Shown here: piece after piece, positions 58,268-64,000 of the stretch
Layout: the number at the start of each line of letters is the position of its first letter
Position numbering within the stretch: the first letter of the stretch is position 1
Assembly (NCBI GenBank): GCA_963758555.1
Contig: CAVWVW010000003.1
Coordinates: forward strand, 2,046,001 to 2,110,000
Length of the DNA: 64,000 bases
Origin: CAIUMH01 sp963758555
GTDB lineage: Bacteria > Actinomycetota > Acidimicrobiia > Acidimicrobiales > RAAP-2
Reading direction: 5' to 3'
Notes under the pieces: generated by a model
What the model was told of the DNA's origin: nothing
What the model saw: only the letters and a program-made list of their open reading frames with translations
Databases searched by the model: none
Position numbers and translations under genes: made by a program

Positions 58268-59910
58268 TGAGGCTCCCGTCGCTCTCTCGACGAGCGAGCG
58301 CCAGCGGCGAGGTCGACTACGTCGTGATCGGGGCCGGCTCCGCTGGCTGCGTGCTGGCGAACCGGCTCACCGAGTCGGGCACGGCGCAGGTCCTGGTGCT
58401 TGAGGCGGGAGGCGAGGACCGCAACCTCTACATCCGGGTGCCCGCCGGGGCCATCAAGATCCCGAAGAAGTACAACTGGACCTACACCGCCGAGCCCGAC
58501 GCGTCGCGCAACGACATCGTCGAGCACTGGGCGGCGGGCAAGGTCCTCGGAGGCAGCTCGTCGATCAACGTCACCGGCTGGATCCGCGGCCACCGAGCCG
58601 ACTTCGACGCCTGGGCTGAAGCCGGCGCGGAGGGCTGGGACTACGAGAACGTGCTCCCCTACTTCCGCCGCACCGAGACCTTCGAGGGGGGGCCCAGCCG
58701 CTTCCGCGGGGCCGAAGGCCCCCTGCACGTCAGCTATCCGGGGGTCGAGCACCCCATCACCTGGGCGTACATGAACGCTGCGGAGCAGTGCGGCCATCCC
58801 TACAACCCCGATCTCAACGGCGAGCTCCAAGAGGGCGTGGGCTACTTCCAGGTCTCCCAGCGACGAGGGTTCCGCTCCTCTGCAGCCACCGCCTACCTGC
58901 ACCCCGTGCTCCGGCGACGCAACCTCGAGCTCAAGACCCATGCGCTGGTCACCAGGATCCTCATCGAAGACGGCCGGGCCGTCGGCGTCGAGTACCGCCA
59001 CGAGGGCAAGACCCACCAGGTCAGAGCTCGACGAGAGGTGCTCTTGTCGGCGGGCTCCTTGGCATCACCCAAGATCCTCAAGCTGTCGGGCATCGGTCCC
59101 CCCGAGGAGCTCAGCTCCCACGGCATCGAGGTCATCGTTGACAGCCCGCACGTCGGGCGAAACCTCCAAGAGCACCCCATCGGCGTCCTACCCTTCCGAG
59201 TCAACGTCGACACCTTGGCTATGGATCTCACGCCGATCCGGGCGATGCGCCACGGCATCAACTTCGTGCTCCGGGGCAAGGGAGCCATCAGCGCCTCGGC
59301 GGCGACCGCCGTCGTGTTCGCCAAGCTCGATCCTTCGCACGCCAGCCCCGATCTCGAGATGCTCTTCATGCCCATGGCGATCACGAGGGGTGGCAGCGAG
59401 GACAAGAAGACCGGACGAGACGTCGGCCTGGTCAAAGAGCCCATCGTCCTTGGCTCGGTCTGGCTCTGCCACCCCCGCTCGAGAGGCGAGATCAGGCTTC
59501 GATCCTCCGATCCCGAGGACCCACCCGTCATCGACCACCAGGTCATCGGCCACCAGGACGACATCGAGGGCCTCATCAAGGGCCTGCGGATGCTGCGAGA
59601 GATCTTCGGGGCGGAGCCCATGGCGCCCTACGTCGAGGGAGAGGTCGCTCCAGGCGCTGACGTCGACTCCGACGAGGCGCTCACGGCGTACCTCCACGCG
59701 TCGGTCCACCGTGGAGAGCACGCCATCGGCACCTGCAAGATGGGCACCGACGTCGAGTCCGTCGTCGATCCGCACCTCTTCGTGCGCGGCGTCGAGGGCC
59801 TTCGCGTGGTCGATGCCTCCGTGATGCCGACCCTGATGGCTGGGCACACCAACGCCGCCACCATCATGATCGCCGAGCGCGCCGCTGACCTGATCCGCGC
59901 CACTCGCTGA
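58267..59910 (+). CDS. GMC-family FAD-dependent alcohol oxidoreductase
   Basis: 547 residues, choline dehydrogenase/alkyl alcohol dehydrogenase type. FAD loop YVVIGAGSAGCVLANRL near residue 20, GMC signature 1 in GKVLGGSSSINVTGWIRGH, signature 2 in SAGSLASPKILKLSGIGP, and the catalytic His/Asn pair near the end in ASVMPTLMAGHTNAATIM together with SVHRGEHAIGTCKMG. Oxidises a primary or secondary alcohol with FAD. Coupled to the P450 by overlap; followed 47 nt later by thiolase. Confidence 0.95.
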   Translation: MRLPSLSRRASASGEVDYVVIGAGSAGCVLANRLTESGTAQVLVLEAGGEDRNLYIRVPAGAIKIPKKYNWTYTAEPDASRNDIVEHWAAGKVLGGSSSINVTGWIRGHRADFDAWAEAGAEGWDYENVLPYFRRTETFEGGPSRFRGAEGPLHVSYPGVEHPITWAYMNAAEQCGHPYNPDLNGELQEGVGYFQVSQRRGFRSSAATAYLHPVLRRRNLELKTHALVTRILIEDGRAVGVEYRHEGKTHQVRARREVLLSAGSLASPKILKLSGIGPPEELSSHGIEVIVDSPHVGRNLQEHPIGVLPFRVNVDTLAMDLTPIRAMRHGINFVLRGKGAISASAATAVVFAKLDPSHASPDLEMLFMPMAITRGGSEDKKTGRDVGLVKEPIVLGSVWLCHPRSRGEIRLRSSDPEDPPVIDHQVIGHQDDIEGLIKGLRMLREIFGAEPMAPYVEGEVAPGADVDSDEALTAYLHASVHRGEHAIGTCKMGTDVESVVDPHLFVRGVEGLRVVDASVMPTLMAGHTNAATIMIAERAADLIRATR

Positions 59911-59957
59911 GTTGCCTTGCTGAGCTGTGAAACAAGAACCAAGAGAAAGAGTCCCCC

Positions 59958-61133
59958 ATGCCTGATGCCGTCATCGTCTCCGCCTGCCGCACCGCTATCG
60001 GCACCTCCTTTCGAGGCACCTTGACCGAGACCGAGCCAGCGGTCTTGGCTCGCGCTGTCCTCGACGAGTCGCTCAAGCGCACGGGCCTCGGCGCCGGCGA
60101 GATCGACGACTTCATCCTCGGCGAGGTCGGTGGTGGTGGTGGGGACGTCGCCCGCTTCGTCGCCGTTGAGGCGGGGCTGACCGAGCTCCCGGGGCTCGCC
60201 CAGAACCGCCACTGCGCGTCGGGACTCTCCGCAGTCCAGACTGCCGCAGCCTCGATCATGTGCGGCATGGACCGGGCCATCATCGCCGGCGGTGTCCAGT
60301 CCATCTCCACCGCGCCTCAGCTCCGCAAGCGAGTGCTGGGGACCGCCGATGAGATGGTCGACTGGACTCCCCCGACCCACCCGAATCGAGCTGACGCTCC
60401 GAACAACGACATGTCGATCACCGTGGGCTGGAACACCGCCCAGGCGATCGGGGCCACCAGAGAGGAGCTCGACGCCTGGGCGCTGCGCAGCCACGAGCGG
60501 GCGATCGCTGCGATCGATGAGGGCCGCTTCAAAGAGGAGATCGTCCCGCTCACGGTGACCACGCGTGACGGTTCGAGCGTGGTCTTCGACACCGACGAGC
60601 ACCCTCGACGGGGTTCGACCATGGAGAAGCTGGCCGGCCTCAAGCCGCTGCACCCCGAGATCGAGGGCTTCTCGATCACCGCCGCCAACTCTTCGGGCAT
60701 CAACGACGCAGCAGCGCTCACCGTGGTGATGGCCGATGAGTTTGCCGCGGAGAAGGGACTCGCTCCCCTTGCCAAGGTGCTCTCCTGGGTCTCGATCGGT
60801 GTCGATCCCGCCGAGACCGGCTTGGCGCCAACGAAGGCCATCCCCAAGGCGCTCAGCCGAGCAGGGCTCAGCCTCGACGACGTCGAGCTCTTCGAGGTGA
60901 ACGAAGCGTTCGCTTCGGTGCCCTTGGCGGTTGAGCGCATCTTGGGCGTGAGCGGCGAGAAGATCAACGTCTCCGGCTCGGGCTGCAGTCTTGGGCACCC
61001 GGTGGCAGCCACCGGTGCGCGCATGCTCGCCACGCTCATCTACGACCTCAAGCGCCGAGGCGGTGGCATCGGTGTCGCCGCCATGTGCGCGGGCGGGGGC
61101 ATGGGTTCGGCCCTCATCCTCGAGGTGCTCTGA
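59958..61133 (+). CDS. Thiolase-family acyltransferase (acetyl-CoA C-acetyltransferase-like)
   Basis: 391 residues. Nucleophilic cysteine in LAQNRHCASGLSAVQTAA (about 90), histidine in GSGCSLGHPVAATGARM and the second cysteine in AAMCAGGGMGSALI. The NEAF motif is present as EVNEAFASVPLAV. Complete catalytic set, so active thiolytic cleavage or condensation is expected; the context favours beta-ketothiolysis at the end of a side-chain or ring degradation. Third gene of the P450/GMC/thiolase operon; the upstream GAAAGAG is the likely ribosome-binding site. Confidence 0.95.
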   Translation: MPDAVIVSACRTAIGTSFRGTLTETEPAVLARAVLDESLKRTGLGAGEIDDFILGEVGGGGGDVARFVAVEAGLTELPGLAQNRHCASGLSAVQTAAASIMCGMDRAIIAGGVQSISTAPQLRKRVLGTADEMVDWTPPTHPNRADAPNNDMSITVGWNTAQAIGATREELDAWALRSHERAIAAIDEGRFKEEIVPLTVTTRDGSSVVFDTDEHPRRGSTMEKLAGLKPLHPEIEGFSITAANSSGINDAAALTVVMADEFAAEKGLAPLAKVLSWVSIGVDPAETGLAPTKAIPKALSRAGLSLDDVELFEVNEAFASVPLAVERILGVSGEKINVSGSGCSLGHPVAATGARMLATLIYDLKRRGGGIGVAAMCAGGGMGSALILEVL

Positions 61134-61434
61134 TCTTGAAGGAGGGTGAGGCCCAGCTGAGCTGAGCTCAGAGGGCAACGCCGAGGGGGACGGTCAGCTC
61201 GAGCGGCCACTGGCCGGACGAGATCGACCTCGCCGTTGACTCGTGGAGGGTGATGGCCTTGCCTGCCGCCAGGTGGGTCCCTTCTGACCGGGCGGCGCGA
61301 CCATTTTCTCGACCTGTCGGGCTACCATTTCCAGATTCGCAACGAGGAATCTCTCGTCGAGCAGAGCGGCGTTCCGGGCGGGGCGGAGCGCTTTCACTCG
61401 GCGGGACTGACAGGCGAGCCGGAGGGCGAGTCAC
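61134..61434. other. Intergenic region between thiolase and GH16 genes
   Basis: 301 bp. A CTGAGCTCAG palindrome within GCTGAGCTGAGCTCAGAG (about 61155-61172) could be a short terminator for the operon upstream. A minus-strand frame ending at 61168 reads AAGKAITLHESTARSISSGQ and looks mildly protein-like, but it extends antisense through the GH16 gene and I cannot support it. The rest carries the GH16 promoter, not recognised. Confidence 0.4.
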
Positions 61435-62370
61435 ATGGCAACCAAGACCCCGTGGCCGTCGCTCGCTCGACGCAAACCGTCGACGCCGGGAAGCTCGTCT
61501 GGCCAGCGACGTGTGGCTCTGGGGCCGCGGTGGCGCCGTGGGCTCTTTGCCCTCGTGCTGATGTCGCTGCTGGTTGGCTTTGCGGGCTTCGATGCGGCCC
61601 AGCCTTCCGTCTCCTCCGCCTCGACCGCCCCGACACCGAGGGCGTTCGACTCGATCCAGCCCGTCGGAACGACGGCTGGGACGTGGGCCAAGAGGATCTT
61701 CGACTCTGAGTTCAACGGCTCCTCGCTCGTCGGCTCGCGCTGGACCACAGGGTGGGGAGGCACGGGGATCACCGAGGACCCCAACGGCAACGCCCAGGAC
61801 TGCTACGACCCGTCGCAAGTGAGCATGGCGAGGGGCCACCTCGATCTGACCGCCATTGCCCAAACCGAGACGTGCAACGACACGAGCCAGCCCTTCACCT
61901 CGGGGGCCGTGACCACCGATGGAAGGTTCAGCTTCACCTACGGCTACATGGAGGCCCGCATCTGGATGCCGGCTGGGACCAACGGCATCGCCGACTGGCC
62001 CGCCTTCTGGGCTGATGGTCAGAACTGGCCGAAGACAGGCGAGATCGACACCGTCGAGGGGCTCTCAGGGGCTGCGTGCTACCACTTCATCAATCTCGAT
62101 CTCGTCAGCAACCTCCCCTCCGCTCGCGGTTCTTGTGCCTCAGGATCCTTCGGTGGGGGCTGGCACACCTTTGCCGCCGACTGGGAGGCAGGGTCGGTGA
62201 CCTACTACTACGACGGCACTGAGGTGTGGCGCGACACGACGGGGATCACCGGAAAGCCGATGTACCTGGTCTTGGACCTCGCTGTGCCGAACGCAACCGA
62301 GGCGCCGGGTATCACGCCCGTGATTCCCGCGACGGTGAGGGTTGACTACGTGAGGGTCTGGCAGCACTAA
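61435..62370 (+). CDS. Secreted glycoside hydrolase family 16-type enzyme
   Basis: 311 residues. A long basic N-terminus (WPSLARRKPSTPGSSSG... to PRWRR) leads into a hydrophobic signal segment at ~37-51 (LFALVLMSLLVGFAGF) and a cleavage-like AQPSVSSA. The catalytic domain is a concanavalin-type jelly roll with the GH16 motif GEIDTVEG, glutamates E203 and E208 and aspartate D205 all present; GYMEARIWMPAG and YYYDGTEVWRD are typical too. Four cysteines could form disulfides outside the cell, consistent with the DUF929/VKOR pair. Activity on a beta-1,3-, beta-1,4-glucan or galactan is not decidable. It stands alone between catabolic genes. Confidence 0.9.
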   Translation: MATKTPWPSLARRKPSTPGSSSGQRRVALGPRWRRGLFALVLMSLLVGFAGFDAAQPSVSSASTAPTPRAFDSIQPVGTTAGTWAKRIFDSEFNGSSLVGSRWTTGWGGTGITEDPNGNAQDCYDPSQVSMARGHLDLTAIAQTETCNDTSQPFTSGAVTTDGRFSFTYGYMEARIWMPAGTNGIADWPAFWADGQNWPKTGEIDTVEGLSGAACYHFINLDLVSNLPSARGSCASGSFGGGWHTFAADWEAGSVTYYYDGTEVWRDTTGITGKPMYLVLDLAVPNATEAPGITPVIPATVRVDYVRVWQH

Positions 62371-62509
62371 GGCAGTCGTGCAGCCAAAGCTGCCTGCGAG
62401 AGGCGGCCGCTCCTTCGAGCTGGGCGATCGACGCGTGGCGCCCCGTTCTGCTTGACCGCGGTGACCAGGAGCAAGCCCGTTCAGGCGATGATCGACTCCT
62501 CGGTGCTCG

Positions 62510-63730
62510 CTAGGTGATGGCGCCGGCGATCTTGAGCTCGATGAGCTCTTCATCGCTCTTGCCGAGCTCGCGGATGACGTCGTCGGTGTGCTCCGCGAAC
62601 AGCGGACCGCGCTTGGTCTCAGGCGGTGTCTCGTCGAACTGGACCGGGTTGGCGATGAGCTGGCGTGTGACCCCGTCGGCGTCCACGAGCGTCCGGATGT
62701 AGCCGTTCGCCTCCATCTGCGGGTCACGAAGGATGTCGTTCGGATTCTGGACCGGTGCCCACGGCCCTTCCATGGTGACCAGGTGCTCGCACCAATGAGC
62801 GAAGGTGTTCTGCACGATCTTCTCTGCCATGTACTCACCCGCGGCCGCCGCGTTCTCCATCAAGTGCTCAGCGGTGTCGAACCGCTCGTCGTCGATGAGC
62901 TCCTCGAGGTCGAGGTGCCGGCACACGTCAGCGAAGTAGCGGAATGGCTGGATCATGGTGAAGTTGATCCACTTGCCGTCAGAGGTGCGGAAGTTGCCGA
63001 CTGCCGGGTTCCTCGGCATGTTGATCATCATGTCGTTGATGGACACGGGCTCAACGTCAGGTCCATTGACGGCCGCGTTGCCGAGGTCGAGCGCGAAGGC
63101 CCACGAACCGACGCTCATGAGCGAGACGTCCACCACCGAGGGCTCACCGGTCTGCGCCCGACCGAAGAGAGCCGCCGCGATGCCTCCAGCGATGGTCATG
63201 CCTCCCATGGAGTCGCCGTAGGCACCAGCCGGCATCGTGATCAATCGCTCGCTGTCCCTGGGCGTCACGCCCCAGGCGCTCCCCATGCGGCACCAGAACG
63301 AGCTGCCGTCGTAGCCACCCTTCTCGGCCCAGGGTCCCCGCTGACCGTGAGCGGACCCGCGCACGTAGATGATGTTCGGGTTTGCCTTGCGGATGTCGTC
63401 CACGTCGAGACCGAGGCGCTTGCGCGCTTCAGGCAGGAAGTTCGTCAGGAAGACGTCGGCGTCCTTGACCAGCTCCAAGAGCAGCTCGTAGGCCTCTGGC
63501 TTCTCGAGAGCCAGACCGACGCTGCGCTTCCCGCGGTTGGGGTGATCCATGATCGGCTTGAAGCTTCCTGCCTCAGCATGGCCCACCATCCCTCGCTGGG
63601 CATCTCCGGTGACGGCGTGCTCCACTTTGATGACGTCTGCGCCCCACTCTGAGAGCACGGCTCCTGCTGATGGCGTGAAGGTGAACTGCGCCACCTCGAT
63701 CATCTTGACGCCCTGCAACGGCTTGTGCAT
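62510..63730 (-). CDS. CaiB/BaiF-family (class III) CoA-transferase
   Basis: 406 residues. Transfers CoA between acids such as succinyl-CoA and a substrate carboxylate. N-terminal LQGVKMIEVAQFTFTPSAGAVLSEWGADVIKVE, then LPEARKRLGLDVDDI and the catalytic aspartate probably in AGAYGDSMGGMTIAGG (usual place of the conserved Asp). Contains MPRNPAVGNFRTSDGKWI and WCEHLVTMEGPWAPVQNP, the typical C-terminal lobe. ATG 63730. It is an activating step that could replace ATP-consuming ligases. Convergent with GH16; the partial gene to its right is on the same strand. Confidence 0.94.
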   Translation of the reverse strand: MHKPLQGVKMIEVAQFTFTPSAGAVLSEWGADVIKVEHAVTGDAQRGMVGHAEAGSFKPIMDHPNRGKRSVGLALEKPEAYELLLELVKDADVFLTNFLPEARKRLGLDVDDIRKANPNIIYVRGSAHGQRGPWAEKGGYDGSSFWCRMGSAWGVTPRDSERLITMPAGAYGDSMGGMTIAGGIAAALFGRAQTGEPSVVDVSLMSVGSWAFALDLGNAAVNGPDVEPVSINDMMINMPRNPAVGNFRTSDGKWINFTMIQPFRYFADVCRHLDLEELIDDERFDTAEHLMENAAAAGEYMAEKIVQNTFAHWCEHLVTMEGPWAPVQNPNDILRDPQMEANGYIRTLVDADGVTRQLIANPVQFDETPPETKRGPLFAEHTDDVIRELGKSDEELIELKIAGAIT

Positions 63731-63836
63731 CGCTCATGTCCCCCCGACTGAAGTCGCTAAAGAATTCAACGAAGTCTAACTTCTCGGGGTGGTGCGTAGC
63801 CACTCGACGACGCCGAGGTGATCCTCGAGCGCTTCG

Positions 63837-64000
63837 CTAGAGCGTGAGCTTCCCGCCTGGCTGGACACCGGCGAGCACGATGGCCGTCCGCTCCTCGAGC
63901 CTCGGCAGAATCGCGCCGCCTTCGAGGCCCCAATCGCCGATCGAGTCCAACACGAGCGCTTGGAGCACAGCGGCGACCTGATCGGGTCCGAGCTCATCGG
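63837..64000 (-). CDS. C-terminal part of an unidentified protein (5' end outside window)
   Basis: The minus-strand frame enters from the right edge and ends at TAG 63837-63839 after 53 residues: QVAAVLQALVLDSIGDWGLE, then GGAILPRLEERTAIVL and a GGKLTL end. Alternation and codon bias look coding. The 106-bp gap to the CoA-transferase on the same strand leaves co-transcription open. No family recognised from this fragment. Confidence 0.55.
   Translation of the reverse strand, partial: DELGPDQVAAVLQALVLDSIGDWGLEGGAILPRLEERTAIVLAGVQPGGKLTL

Noticed and set aside
59628..61178. 516-codon minus-strand frame across thiolase and GMC ends
   Set aside because: Antisense to complete enzymes with all catalytic motifs; no start signal.
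1..64000. CRISPR array, insertion sequence, prophage or integrase
   Set aside because: No spaced direct-repeat array, transposase or integrase was seen; the only tandem repeat is the 13-bp triplet at 46081. The tRNA-Pro at the border of the catabolic region has no repeated 3' end that I could find.

Overview
The window is GC-rich DNA from an actinobacterium. The evidence is a WhiB regulator, a GlnR-like orphan regulator, an F420-type luciferase-like enzyme, and gene order shared with mycobacteria: permease/TrkA/TrkA as in Rv2690c-Rv2692, and MBL/RidA/two ArsA-type ATPases/WhiB as in Rv3677c-Rv3681c. The thioredoxin-like protein plus VKOR pair, and the catabolic content, suggest the class Acidimicrobiia, but that is inference and no rRNA is present. 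Genes are densely packed on both strands, many start at GTG, and stop/start overlaps are frequent.

Left part, 1 to about 23 kb, is housekeeping. It holds an APC permease fused to an OB-fold and divergent from two TrkA-type regulators, a HAD phosphatase, a sigma-70 factor followed by a 26-residue membrane peptide, NAD synthetase, two glutamine synthetases (type II and type I) followed by a GlnR-like regulator, a RidA protein, an XDH-like 2Fe-2S protein, ErpA, Mrp, an MBL hydrolase, a NUDIX hydrolase, a disulfide-forming pair, WhiB, two ArsA-family ATPases, a receiver protein, a CBS protein and tRNA-Pro(CGG).

Right part, 23 to 64 kb, is a large catabolic region. It contains two cytochromes P450, four Rieske oxygenase alpha subunits (A-D), three SDRs, a GMC oxidoreductase, a flavin monooxygenase, a TauD-type dioxygenase, two AMP-forming ligases, a crotonase resembling 6-oxocamphor hydrolase, a thiolase, a CoA-transferase, a fused electron-transfer flavoprotein, an aldehyde dehydrogenase, an amidohydrolase, a maleate-isomerase-like protein and three regulators. 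Together they look able to hydroxylate an alicyclic, terpenoid or aromatic substrate, oxidise the alcohol, form the CoA thioester and cleave carbon-carbon bonds. The substrate cannot be read from the sequence.

The most notable observation is that all four Rieske oxygenases are each followed, with stop/start overlap or 1-14 nt spacing, by a gene for a 111-112-residue protein of one family that I do not recognise. Modules C and D also share a perfect 18-bp palindrome (TTGTAGTGATCACTACAA) about 65 bp before their starts, and a TetR gene lies next to module C. This looks like a two-gene oxygenase module that has been duplicated and partly kept under one regulator.

Four genes carry an apparent +1 frameshift (XDH-like, first ArsA, CBS protein, AMP-ligase; the ligase probably carries two). 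Because every event looks like one extra base, uncorrected sequencing insertions are at least as likely as true gene decay.
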